A stretch of 6,811 bases of DNA from Malikia sp041190985 (GTDB taxonomy: Bacteria; Pseudomonadota; Gammaproteobacteria; Burkholderiales; Burkholderiaceae_C), in assembly GCA_041190985.1 (NCBI GenBank), contig JBEEPT010000023.1, forward strand, positions 1 to 6,811, in the 5' to 3' direction. Every line of letters begins with the position of its first letter. The first letter of the stretch is position 1. This document shows positions 1 through 5,624 of this stretch, one piece after another. Under the pieces are notes generated by a model. That model searched no databases. It had not been told where the DNA came from and saw only the letters and a list, made by a program, of their open reading frames with translations. The position numbers and the translations under genes are program-made.

Positions 1-174
1 GACGCCTATTCGCAAGAGCGCCGCCAGATGCGCGCACCGGGCAAGGGCAAGGGTGCGGGGCGCACTGCAGGGCCGCCCCAAGGTGCGCCAGCCCCCTCGG
101 GGGGCAGCGCAGTACACGCAGTGACAAGCGTGGGGGCTCACATCTTTCCAGCATGGTCGCGGGCGAACTGGTAG
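1..174 (+). CDS. Possible 3' end of an unidentified plus-strand gene (uncertain)
   Basis: A reading frame is open from the window edge to a TAG at 172-174. It begins DAYSQERRQMRAPGKGKGAG and then runs through the GC-rich hairpin element at 71-137 and 37 bases into the convergent ATPase gene. The first 20 or so residues look like a basic, glycine-rich protein tail. The rest is translated repeat and is unlikely to be native sequence. The other two plus frames also lack stops until the repeat or beyond, so openness alone is weak evidence in such GC-rich DNA. I do not recognise the protein. The stretch may equally be non-coding. Confidence 0.2.
   Translation, partial: DAYSQERRQMRAPGKGKGAGRTAGPPQGAPAPSGGSAVHAVTSVGAHIFPAWSRANW
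71..137. repeat. Intergenic hairpin element, likely dispersed Burkholderiales repeat
   Basis: The core is a 6-bp perfect stem, GCCCCC at 91-96 and GGGGGC at 100-105, with a TCG loop. An outer arm can pair CCCCA at 76-80 with TGGGG at 131-135, giving a branched structure. Between the arms lies a short direct repeat of GCAGT (108-112 region and 119-123). The element ends directly at the stop codon of the ATPase gene. From memory, near-identical elements (GGCCGCCCCAAG, a CCCC-TCGGGG hairpin, then AGCGTGGGGGC) recur between genes in Comamonadaceae and related genomes. No T-run follows the stem on either strand, so it is not a canonical terminator, though its position after a stop codon fits a 3'-end role. 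Confidence 0.6.
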
Positions 175-1001
175 GCCACGCGGCCCGAGCGCGAACCACG
201 CTCCAGCGCCCAGATCAAGGCCTCGGGTCGCGCAGCCTCGATGGCAGCTACCGGCACGCCAAAGGACGACAGCCACTGCGCCACGATGGTCAGGTATTCG
301 TCCTGGCTGAAGGGATAGAAGCTGACCCAGAGGCCGAAACGCTCCGACAGCGATATCTTCTCCTCGACCGCCTCGCCCGGATGCACCTCGCCATCCGGCG
401 TGTGGGTGTAGCTGAGGTTGTCCTTCATGTACTCGGGCAGCAGATGGCGGCGGTTGCTGGTCGCGTAGATCAGCACGTTGTCGCCCGCGCTCGAGACGCT
501 GCCGTCCAGGATGGACTTGAGCGCCTTGTAGCCGGCCTCGCCCTCGTCGAAGCTGAGGTCGTCGCAGAAGACGACGAACTTCTCGGGCCGCGCCGAGACC
601 AGATCGACGATGTCGGGCAGGTCCACCAGGTCGGCCTTGTCGACCTCGATCAGGCGCAGGCCCTGGGCCGCGTAGGCGTTGAGACAGGCCTTGATCAGCG
701 AGCTTTTCCCCGTGCCGCGCGCGCCGGTCAGCAGCACGTTGTTGGCCGGCAGTCCGCGCACGAAGTGTTCGGTGTTGCGTTCGATCTTCCCCTTCTGGCC
801 GTCGATCTCCTGCAGGTCGGACAACGTGATCTTCGCGACATGGCGCACCGGCTCGAGCAGGCCGTGGCCGCCGCGCTTGCGGTAGCGGAAGGCGATCGAC
901 GCCTTCCACTCCGGTTCGCCCAGCGGCTGCGGCAGCACCGCCTCGATGCGCTCGATCAGGGATTCGGCCCGCTGCAGCAGGCGCTCGAATGCTTCGTTCA
1001 T
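138..1001 (-). CDS. AAA+ family ATPase, DUF815 type
   Basis: A 287-residue cytoplasmic P-loop ATPase of the DUF815 family; its substrate is unknown to me. The N-terminal ~85 residues are family-specific. A Walker A motif GARGTGKSS follows at 93-101, a Walker B strand FVVFCDDLSF at 142-151, a sensor-1-like ATSNRR at 180-185, a conserved segment SLSERFGLWVSFYP at 217-230 with arginine-finger candidate R221, and a sensor-2-like GSRSGRVAYQFARD at 269-282. The Walker B acidic pair is Asp-Asp, not Asp-Glu. The length is normal for the family. Its ATG lies 9 bases after the argJ stop, with only a weak purine stretch as ribosome binding site, so translation is probably coupled to argJ and transcription shared. 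Adjacency of this ATPase to argJ is, as I recall, common in betaproteobacteria. Family assignment is firm; function is not known. Confidence 0.92.
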   Translation of the reverse strand: MNEAFERLLQRAESLIERIEAVLPQPLGEPEWKASIAFRYRKRGGHGLLEPVRHVAKITLSDLQEIDGQKGKIERNTEHFVRGLPANNVLLTGARGTGKSSLIKACLNAYAAQGLRLIEVDKADLVDLPDIVDLVSARPEKFVVFCDDLSFDEGEAGYKALKSILDGSVSSAGDNVLIYATSNRRHLLPEYMKDNLSYTHTPDGEVHPGEAVEEKISLSERFGLWVSFYPFSQDEYLTIVAQWLSSFGVPVAAIEAARPEALIWALERGSRSGRVAYQFARDHAGKM

Positions 1002-1010
1002 GATCCGGCC

Positions 1011-2240
1011 TCAGCTGCGGTAGTCGGCGTTGATCGTCACGTAGTCGTGGCTGAAGTCGCAGGTCCAGACCGTGTCGGCCGCGTCACCGCGCCCCAGCCC
1101 GACGCGGATCGTGATCTCGCTCTGCTGCATCACGCGCGCGCCGTCCTCCTCGCGGTACTCGGGGCGGCGCCCCCCCTTGCTGACCACGTGCACGTCGTCA
1201 AGATGCAGCTCGATCAGGCCCTGGTCGAGGTCGCCGATGCCGGCGTAGCCGACCGCCGCGAGGATGCGGCCCAGATTCGGGTCGCTGGCAAAGAAGGCGG
1301 TCTTGACCAGCGGCGAGTGCGCGATCGCGTAAGCCACCTTGAGGCATTCCTCTGTGTCCTTGCCGCCCTCGACGCGCACCGCGATGAACTTGGTCGCCCC
1401 CTCGCCGTCGCGCACGATCGCGTGCGCCAGCGTGCGCGCGACCTCGGTCATGGCGGCGACCAGGACCTGGCCGTCGGCGCTGGCCAGGTCGGTGACAGTC
1501 GGATTGCCGGCCTTGCCGGTCGCGATCACGATGAAGCTGTCGTTGGTCGAGGTATCGCCGTCGATCGTCACGCGGTTGAAGGAGGCGTCGGCCAGCCTCC
1601 TGGCCAGCTCGGGCAGCAGCGCCGGCGCGACCGCGGCGTCGGTGGCCAGGAAGCCCAGCATGGTCGCCATGTTGGGGCGGATCATGCCGGCGCCCTTGGA
1701 GATGCCGGTGATGGCCACGGTCTTGCCGCCGACCTGGGCCTGGCGGCTCGCGGCCTTGGGCACCGTATCGGTAGTCATGATGCCCTCGGCAGCCCGGAAC
1801 CAGTTGTCGGCGCGCGCGTCGGCCAGCGCCGCCGGCAGGCCGGCGACAATGCGCTCGACCGGCAGCGGCTCCATGATCACGCCGGTCGAGAACGGCAGGA
1901 TCTGCTCGGGCGAGACGCTGAGCTGGCGCGCCAGCGCGATGCAGGTCGCGCGCGCGTCGACCAGGCCGGGTTCTCCGGTGCCGGCATTGGCGTTGCCGGT
2001 GTTGATCATCAGCGCACGGATGCCGTGATTGGCGCCCAGGTGTTCGCGGCAGACCTGCACCGGTGCAGCGCAGTAGCGGTTCTGCGTGAACACGCCGCCA
2101 ACGGCCGCGCCTTCGTCGAGCAGAAATACGGTCAGGTCCTTGCGGTTGGCCTTGCGCACGCCGGCTTCGGCGACGCCGATCTTGACGCCCGCCACGGGCA
2201 AGAGGCTGGCGGCCTCGGGTGCGGTCCAGTTCACTGCCAT
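1011..2240 (-). CDS. argJ: Bifunctional ornithine acetyltransferase / N-acetylglutamate synthase
   Basis: A 409-residue cytoplasmic ArgJ. It transfers acetyl from N-acetylornithine to glutamate, recycling the acetyl group in arginine synthesis; bifunctional members also use acetyl-CoA. ArgJ cleaves itself before a conserved threonine: here the motif KGAGMIRPNMATML (182-195) puts the cut between A192 and T193, T193 becoming the nucleophile of the beta chain. The oxyanion pair T119-G120 lies in STGVIMEPLP (118-127). DGDTSTNDS (228-236), GEGATKF (279-285), DPNLGRI (320-326) and the C-terminal INADYRS are all typical. Length is complete. The ATG at 2240 is chosen because AGGAG sits 6 bases upstream and the protein begins as expected with MAVNWTAPEA. 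It is first gene of a unit with the DUF815 ATPase. Bifunctionality is a family inference; sequence alone does not separate it from the monofunctional form. Confidence 0.97.
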   Translation of the reverse strand: MAVNWTAPEAASLLPVAGVKIGVAEAGVRKANRKDLTVFLLDEGAAVGGVFTQNRYCAAPVQVCREHLGANHGIRALMINTGNANAGTGEPGLVDARATCIALARQLSVSPEQILPFSTGVIMEPLPVERIVAGLPAALADARADNWFRAAEGIMTTDTVPKAASRQAQVGGKTVAITGISKGAGMIRPNMATMLGFLATDAAVAPALLPELARRLADASFNRVTIDGDTSTNDSFIVIATGKAGNPTVTDLASADGQVLVAAMTEVARTLAHAIVRDGEGATKFIAVRVEGGKDTEECLKVAYAIAHSPLVKTAFFASDPNLGRILAAVGYAGIGDLDQGLIELHLDDVHVVSKGGRRPEYREEDGARVMQQSEITIRVGLGRGDAADTVWTCDFSHDYVTINADYRS

Positions 2241-2246
2241 TCAAAA

Positions 2247-2251
2247 CTCCT
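2247..2251 (-). promoter_or_regulatory. Ribosome binding site of argJ
   Basis: On the minus strand AGGAG lies 6 bases before the argJ ATG. This is a near-consensus Shine-Dalgarno sequence and fixes the start codon at 2240. It contrasts with the phosphatase gene and pyrF, which show no such site. Confidence 0.8.
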
Positions 2252-2311
2252 GTGATGTTGCTTGTGTCGATGCCGGCGGCAAGCTTCTGCCGGCCGCAGC
2301 GAATTGGTCCG

Positions 2312-2340
2312 ATTCTAGGCTCTGGCGCCGCGCCTGTGCC
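2312..2340 (-). promoter_or_regulatory. Candidate sigma-70 promoter of argJ
   Basis: On the minus strand TAGAAT (2317 down to 2312) matches the -10 consensus at five of six positions. Seventeen bases upstream, GGCACA (2340 down to 2335) matches TTGACA only in its last three positions. Transcription would start near 2305 and give an untranslated leader of about 65 bases that ends with the strong ribosome binding site. The -10 box is good and the -35 box poor. Confidence 0.4.
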
Positions 2341-2392
2341 CCTCTCGCATCCGCGCCCGGCCAGCTTCCGCAGTCGCGATGGCCGGCCTTTT

Positions 2393-2410
2393 GGCGTCCA
2401 TTCGGACGCC
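2393..2410. promoter_or_regulatory. Perfect 7-bp inverted repeat in the argJ/phosphatase divergent region
   Basis: GGCGTCC at 2393-2399 and GGACGCC at 2404-2410 are perfect complements around the 4-base spacer ATTC. G-T wobbles could extend the stem by two pairs. A run of five T's follows at 2416-2420 on the plus strand. It lies about 57 bases upstream of the likely phosphatase transcription start and behind the argJ promoter candidate. It could be an operator dyad for a regulator, or a plus-strand hairpin with a U-tract, although no plus-strand gene precedes it that would need terminating. Confidence 0.45.
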
Positions 2411-2446
2411 GGACATTTTTCCCATGCAGAACCCGGCCGACTCAGC

Positions 2447-2452
2447 TATAAA
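2447..2452 (+). promoter_or_regulatory. Candidate -10 box of the PP2C gene, implying a leaderless mRNA
   Basis: TATAAA matches the -10 consensus at five of six positions and stands out in a GC-rich context. It ends 6 bases before the ATG at 2459, so a normal start site would fall at or within a base or two of the A of the ATG. No Shine-Dalgarno sequence lies in the gap. The best -35 candidates, near 2424-2430, match only two or three positions, so the promoter would be weak or activator-dependent. Confidence 0.45.
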
Positions 2453-2458
2453 GTCTGC

Positions 2459-3247
2459 ATGCAAGCCTCGTCCCGCTCCGAACCAGTGCGCTTCGCCGGC
2501 CTGAGCGACTGCGGCCGCGTGCGCGCCAACAACGAGGACACGATCGCGTTCGAGCCCGCGCTGGGACTTGCCGTGCTTGCCGACGGCATGGGCGGCTACC
2601 AGGCCGGCGAAGTCGCCAGCGCGATCGCCGTGCAGGAGGTGCGCGCCCGCCTGGGCTCGGCCCTGGCCGATGACGCCGCTGCCGGCAGCCTCGAGCAGGC
2701 AGTGCGCGCCGCCGTCGACGGCGCCAACGAGGCGATCTACGCGACCGCGCAGCGCGACCCCGGCTGCCACGGCATGGGCACGACGCTGGTGCTGGCCCTG
2801 TTCGCGGACGGCGCGGTCATGATCGCGCATATAGGGGATTCGCGCGCCTATCGTCTGCGAGATGGCTGCCTGCAGGCCTTGACGCGCGACCACAGCCTGG
2901 TGCAGGAGCAGGTCGATGCCGGACTGCTGCGCCCCGAGCAGGCGCGGCAGCTGCGCTATCGCAACGTACTGACGCATGCCCTCGGCGTGGAGACCCACCC
3001 CCGCTTCGAACTGGTGCGCCACCCGCTGCAGCCGGGCGACCGCTACCTGCTGTGCTCGGACGGGCTGCACGACATGCTGAGCGACGCGCAGATCGCCGCC
3101 GAGCTGCGGCGGGCGGCCGGCCCCGAAGCCGCAGCCAGGACCCTGCTGGACGCTGCCAACCAGGCGGGAGGCCTGGACAATATCTCCATCATCGTGGCGG
3201 ACTGCCCGCCGGATTCCTGTCCCAGGAGCAAGTCATGCCCAAGCTGA
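2459..3247 (+). CDS. PP2C-family Ser/Thr protein phosphatase
   Basis: A 262-residue soluble bacterial PPM/PP2C phosphatase that removes phosphate from Ser/Thr of proteins using two bound metal ions. Motifs in order: RANNED (22-27), ADGMGGYQAG (41-50) with metal ligands D42 and G43, GMGTTL (105-110), HIGDSRAY (124-131), TRDHSLVQ (142-149), LTHALG (171-176), LLCSDGL (197-203) with ligand D201, and GLDNISIIV (238-246) with D240. All catalytic positions are present and length is that of a stand-alone domain. The ATG at 2459 is chosen because homology starts at residue 10 or so (VRFAGLSDCG). A longer in-frame start at 2219 would overlap argJ and add an unrelated 80 residues. No signal peptide or membrane segment is seen. 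It overlaps the FHA gene by 13 bases, so the two are co-transcribed and probably act on the same phospho-signalling pathway. No partner kinase is present here. Confidence 0.93.
   Translation: MQASSRSEPVRFAGLSDCGRVRANNEDTIAFEPALGLAVLADGMGGYQAGEVASAIAVQEVRARLGSALADDAAAGSLEQAVRAAVDGANEAIYATAQRDPGCHGMGTTLVLALFADGAVMIAHIGDSRAYRLRDGCLQALTRDHSLVQEQVDAGLLRPEQARQLRYRNVLTHALGVETHPRFELVRHPLQPGDRYLLCSDGLHDMLSDAQIAAELRRAAGPEAAARTLLDAANQAGGLDNISIIVADCPPDSCPRSKSCPS
3224..3228 (+). promoter_or_regulatory. Ribosome binding site of the FHA gene
   Basis: AGGAG lies 6 bases before the ATG at 3235, inside the 3' end of the phosphatase gene. It selects this start over in-frame upstream codons, so the FHA protein has its own strong initiation signal in the shared transcript. 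Confidence 0.75.
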
Positions 3248-3828
3248 CGGTTTCGACCGGCGGAGTGCTGTTCAAGGAAATCGAGCTGAGCAAGGCGCGC
3301 ACGACGCTCGGACGGCGTCGCTACAACGACATCGTCATCGACAACCTGGCGGTCAGCGGCGAACACGCGCTGTTCCTGCTGCGGGACGGACAGATCTGGC
3401 TGGAAGATCTCGGCAGCACCAACGGCACCTATGTCAATGGCAAGGCGATCAGGTCGATGGCCTTGCGCGACGAAGACGTGATCGAGATCGGACGCTACGA
3501 GCTCAGGCTGGCGCAGGCGCAGGCCGCCCCGGCTGACGCGGCGACTGCGCCAGAACCCGCCTCAGGGCTTCCGGCGCGCATCCGCGTGCTGGACGGGCCA
3601 GCCGCCGGCCGCGAAGCCCAGCTGCTCAAGGAGGTCACCACGCTGGGCAAGCCGGGCGTTGCCGTGGTCGCGATCGCGCGGCAGGCGGCCCGCTACCAGC
3701 TGCAGCGGCTGGGCGGAACGATCACGCCCAAGGTCAACTTCGAACCCGTGGGTCAGGAGCCCGTGCCGCTGGAGCACGAGGACCTGATCGAGCTGGCCGA
3801 CACCCGGCTGCAGTTCCTGCAAGGCTGA
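3235..3828 (+). CDS. FHA-domain phosphopeptide-binding protein
   Basis: A 197-residue soluble protein. Residues ~3-94 form a classical forkhead-associated domain, which recognises phosphothreonine peptides: TTLGRRRYNDIVI (23-35) with R27, the NLAVSGEHA stretch (37-45) with S41 and H44, and GSTNGTYVNG (60-69) with N63 and N68. A proline/alanine-rich linker (95-113) follows. The C-terminal part (114-197) begins ARIRVLDGPAAGRE and ends HEDLIELADTRLQFL; it resembles the fold edges of a second FHA domain but lacks the Arg, Ser/His and Asn binding residues. Start chosen from the AGGAG 6 bases upstream and from homology beginning at residue 3. It overlaps the phosphatase gene by 13 bases, indicating translational coupling. 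It probably binds a phosphoprotein that the neighbouring phosphatase dephosphorylates. Targets are unknown. It is much shorter than type VI secretion Fha proteins. Confidence 0.9.
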   Translation: MPKLTVSTGGVLFKEIELSKARTTLGRRRYNDIVIDNLAVSGEHALFLLRDGQIWLEDLGSTNGTYVNGKAIRSMALRDEDVIEIGRYELRLAQAQAAPADAATAPEPASGLPARIRVLDGPAAGREAQLLKEVTTLGKPGVAVVAIARQAARYQLQRLGGTITPKVNFEPVGQEPVPLEHEDLIELADTRLQFLQG

Positions 3829-3873
3829 GACCCGCCCGCCCGCCCCGGACCACGGGTGCGGTGCGGTCGGGCT
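3829..3873. other. Short convergent gap between the FHA gene and pyrF
   Basis: This 45-base gap holds a CCCG-rich tract at 3831-3846 and a poor imperfect hairpin (CCG-ACC at 3845-3851 with GGT-CGG at 3865-3870). There is no T-run on either strand. I see no convincing terminator for either gene. Confidence 0.4.
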
Positions 3874-4710
3874 TCAGCGCCCCGCCGAGAGCAGGTCGCG
3901 CGTGCGCAGCGCCTCGGCCCGCGCCGCCGCGGCGAAGTCCTCGCCCGCGCTGGCATAGAGCACCGCGCGCGAGGAGTTGACGATCACCGGCGCCGTCGTC
4001 ACGCCGTCCCGGCCGCGCCAGCCCGCCTGCACGGTCGCACGGGCGTCGCCGCCTTGAGCGCCGACACCGGGGATCAGCAGCGGCAGCGTAGGCGCGAGCT
4101 CGCGCACACGCGCGATTTCGGCCGGATAGGTCGCGCCGACCACCAGGCCCATCTGGCCGTTGAGGTTCCAGGGCCCCTGCGCCAGGCTGGCCAGGTGCTC
4201 GAACAGGCGCGGCTGGCCCTCGACGTCGGCCAGACGCTGGAACTGGAAATCGTCGCCGCCCGGATTGGAGGTGCGGCACAGCAGGAAGACGCCCTTGCCG
4301 GGATAGCGCAGGTAAGGCTGGACCGTGTCGAAGCCCATGAAGGGCGACAGTGTCACGGCATCGGCGCCATAACGCTCGAAGGCCTCCTTCGCATACTGCT
4401 CGGCGGTGCTGCCGATGTCGCCACGCTTGGCGTCGAGAATCACCGGCACCTGGGGCGCCGCGACGCGGATATGCGCCATCAGGCGCTCGAGCTGGTCCTC
4501 GGCGCGGTGCGCCGCGAAGTAGGCGATCTGCGGCTTGAAGGCGATCACGAGGTCGGCCGTCGCATCCACGATCGCCGCGCAGAAGTCGTAGATCCGGGAC
4601 GGATCGTTGCGCCACTTGTGGGGAAACCTGGCCGGTTCGGGGTCCAGGCCCACGCACAGCATGGACCGGTTCTGGCGCTCGGCCGCGCCCAGCATGTCGA
4701 TGAAGTTCAT
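3874..4710 (-). CDS. pyrF: Orotidine 5'-phosphate decarboxylase, type 2
   Basis: A 278-residue cytoplasmic enzyme that decarboxylates OMP to UMP, the last step of de novo pyrimidine synthesis. The type 2 subfamily is longer than the ~230-residue E. coli type. Seen: GLDPEP (21-26), FKPQIAYF (58-65), the signature ILDAKRGDIGSTAEQY (91-106) supplying D93, K95 and D98 of the charged catalytic network with K59, LSPFMGFD (121-128), CRTSNPGGDDFQ (145-156), VGATYPAE (191-198) and IPGVGAQGGD (213-222). Nothing is missing. The ATG at 4710 is chosen because homology begins with MNFIDML. An in-frame ATG at 4827 would add 39 residues of unrelated sequence running back through the promoter region. No Shine-Dalgarno is seen; a TACAAT box lies 7 bases upstream. 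The gene stands alone, converging on the FHA gene and diverging from the amidotransferase gene. Confidence 0.96.
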   Translation of the reverse strand: MNFIDMLGAAERQNRSMLCVGLDPEPARFPHKWRNDPSRIYDFCAAIVDATADLVIAFKPQIAYFAAHRAEDQLERLMAHIRVAAPQVPVILDAKRGDIGSTAEQYAKEAFERYGADAVTLSPFMGFDTVQPYLRYPGKGVFLLCRTSNPGGDDFQFQRLADVEGQPRLFEHLASLAQGPWNLNGQMGLVVGATYPAEIARVRELAPTLPLLIPGVGAQGGDARATVQAGWRGRDGVTTAPVIVNSSRAVLYASAGEDFAAAARAEALRTRDLLSAGR

Positions 4711-4717
4711 GGCCCCG

Positions 4718-4746
4718 ATTGTAGGGAGGCGCGCCAGTTGCGGAAA
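4718..4746 (-). promoter_or_regulatory. Candidate sigma-70 promoter of pyrF, implying a leaderless mRNA
   Basis: On the minus strand TACAAT (4723 down to 4718) matches the -10 consensus at five of six positions. Seventeen bases upstream TTTCCG (4746 down to 4741) matches TTGACA at three of six. The -10 box ends 7 bases before the ATG, so transcription should start at about 4711-4710, on or next to the start codon. No ribosome binding site fits into the gap. Confidence 0.5.
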
Positions 4747-4791
4747 CTTCGCGCGGCCCGCAGCGCCACCCCGGCCGGGACCGGACGGCAT

Positions 4792-4819
4792 GGGACTGGC
4801 TGGCCGGACGGCGTAAACT
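4792..4819 (+). promoter_or_regulatory. Candidate promoter of the glutamine amidotransferase gene
   Basis: TAAACT at 4814-4819 resembles a -10 box (four of six). GGGACT at 4792-4797, 16 bases upstream, matches TTGACA at three positions. The transcript would start near 4826 with a leader of about 22 bases containing only a weak GGA site (4837-4839) before the ATG. Both boxes are weak, so this is tentative. Confidence 0.3.
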
Positions 4820-4847
4820 GCTTTCATCTCCTGCCTGGATCATCGCC

Positions 4848-5615
4848 ATGTGCCAACTGCTGGGCCTCAACTGCGCCACCCCGACCGACGCCACCTTCAG
4901 CTTCACCGGCTTGTGCCAGCGCGGCGGCCGGACCGACCACCATGCCGACGGCTGGGGCATCGCCTTCTTCGAGGGCAAGGGGCTGCGCCTGTTCGTCGAC
5001 CACCAGAGCGCGGCCGACTCGCCCATGGCCGACTTCCTGCGCCACTACCCGATCAAGAGCACCAACACCATCGCGCATGTGCGCAAGGCCACCGTGGGCC
5101 ATGTCCGGCTGGAGAATGCCCACCCCTTCACGCGCGAGCTCTGGGGGCGGCACTGGGTGTTCGCCCACAACGGCGACCTCAAGGACTACCACCCGCAGCT
5201 GCACAGCCATTTCCACCCGGTGGGCGACACCGACAGCGAGCGCGCCTTCTGCTGGCTGATGCAGGAGCTGTCCAAGTCACACGCCGGCGTGCCCTGCGTC
5301 GAGGAGCTGACCCTGACGCTGCGCGAACTGGTGCCGCAGGTACGGCGTTTCGGCACCTTCAACTTCCTGCTCTCGAACGGCGAGGCGCTGTGGGCGCACT
5401 GCAGCACCCGGCTGCACTATCTGGTGCGCCAGCACCCCTTCGGCAAGGCCACCTTGATGGACCAGGACTGGACCGTCAACTTCGCCGAGCTCAACCGTTG
5501 CGGCGACCGCGCGGCCGTGATCGTGACCACGCCGCTGACCCGCAACGAGAACTGGATCGCGTTCGAGCCCGACGAACTCAAGGTCTTCGTCGACGGCCTG
5601 CCGCTGTCGGCCTGA
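4848..5615 (+). CDS. Class II glutamine amidotransferase, YafJ-like
   Basis: A 255-residue cytoplasmic N-terminal-nucleophile hydrolase with a stand-alone glutaminase-type domain, the same length as E. coli YafJ. Cys2 becomes the N-terminal nucleophile once the initiator Met is removed. Further features: ADGWGIAFF (33-41), AHVRKAT (76-82) with R79 as substrate carboxylate binder, ENAHPF (89-94), FAHNGDL (105-111) with N108-G109 as oxyanion hole, and GDTDSERAF (126-134) with D129 for the substrate amino group. No synthase domain is fused, so an acceptor for ammonia is not evident. Relatives in the same broad family (EgtC, yeast Dug3) cleave gamma-glutamyl bonds, so the substrate may be a gamma-glutamyl compound, not glutamine. 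The start is certain because Cys must be residue 2. It diverges from pyrF and converges with gshB. Family is firm; substrate is unknown. Confidence 0.92.
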   Translation: MCQLLGLNCATPTDATFSFTGLCQRGGRTDHHADGWGIAFFEGKGLRLFVDHQSAADSPMADFLRHYPIKSTNTIAHVRKATVGHVRLENAHPFTRELWGRHWVFAHNGDLKDYHPQLHSHFHPVGDTDSERAFCWLMQELSKSHAGVPCVEELTLTLRELVPQVRRFGTFNFLLSNGEALWAHCSTRLHYLVRQHPFGKATLMDQDWTVNFAELNRCGDRAAVIVTTPLTRNENWIAFEPDELKVFVDGLPLSA

Positions 5616-5624
5616 CACCGACCC

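Noticed and set aside
153..2255. A 700-codon open frame on the plus strand covering argJ and the ATPase gene
   Set aside because: It is the antisense shadow of two well-supported minus-strand genes in GC-rich DNA; its product is Arg/Ala/Val/His-rich with no recognisable domain.
2381..2388. GGCCGGCC palindrome as an operator
   Set aside because: An 8-base GC palindrome is expected by chance in such sequence, and nothing else marks it as a binding site.
2219..2458. Longer start for the PP2C gene at 2219
   Set aside because: It overlaps the argJ start and its ribosome binding site, crosses both promoter candidates, and adds 80 residues unlike any PP2C N-terminus.
2459..3828. Type VI secretion post-translational module (PppA/Fha)
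   Set aside because: No secretion structural genes or kinase are present, and the FHA protein is only 197 residues with no long Fha1-like tail; a generic phospho-signalling pair is the safer reading.
3829..3873. Intrinsic terminator between the FHA gene and pyrF
   Set aside because: Only a 6-pair interrupted stem with a 13-base loop can be drawn, with no T-run on either strand.
4711..4827. Longer start for pyrF at 4827
   Set aside because: The added 39 residues are unlike the family, and the extension would run through the pyrF -10 box and overlap the divergent amidotransferase promoter.
3734..5026. A 430-codon minus-strand open frame across pyrF
   Set aside because: It overlaps the well-supported pyrF in another frame and has Arg/Gly/Ala-rich low-complexity composition typical of GC-rich shadow frames.
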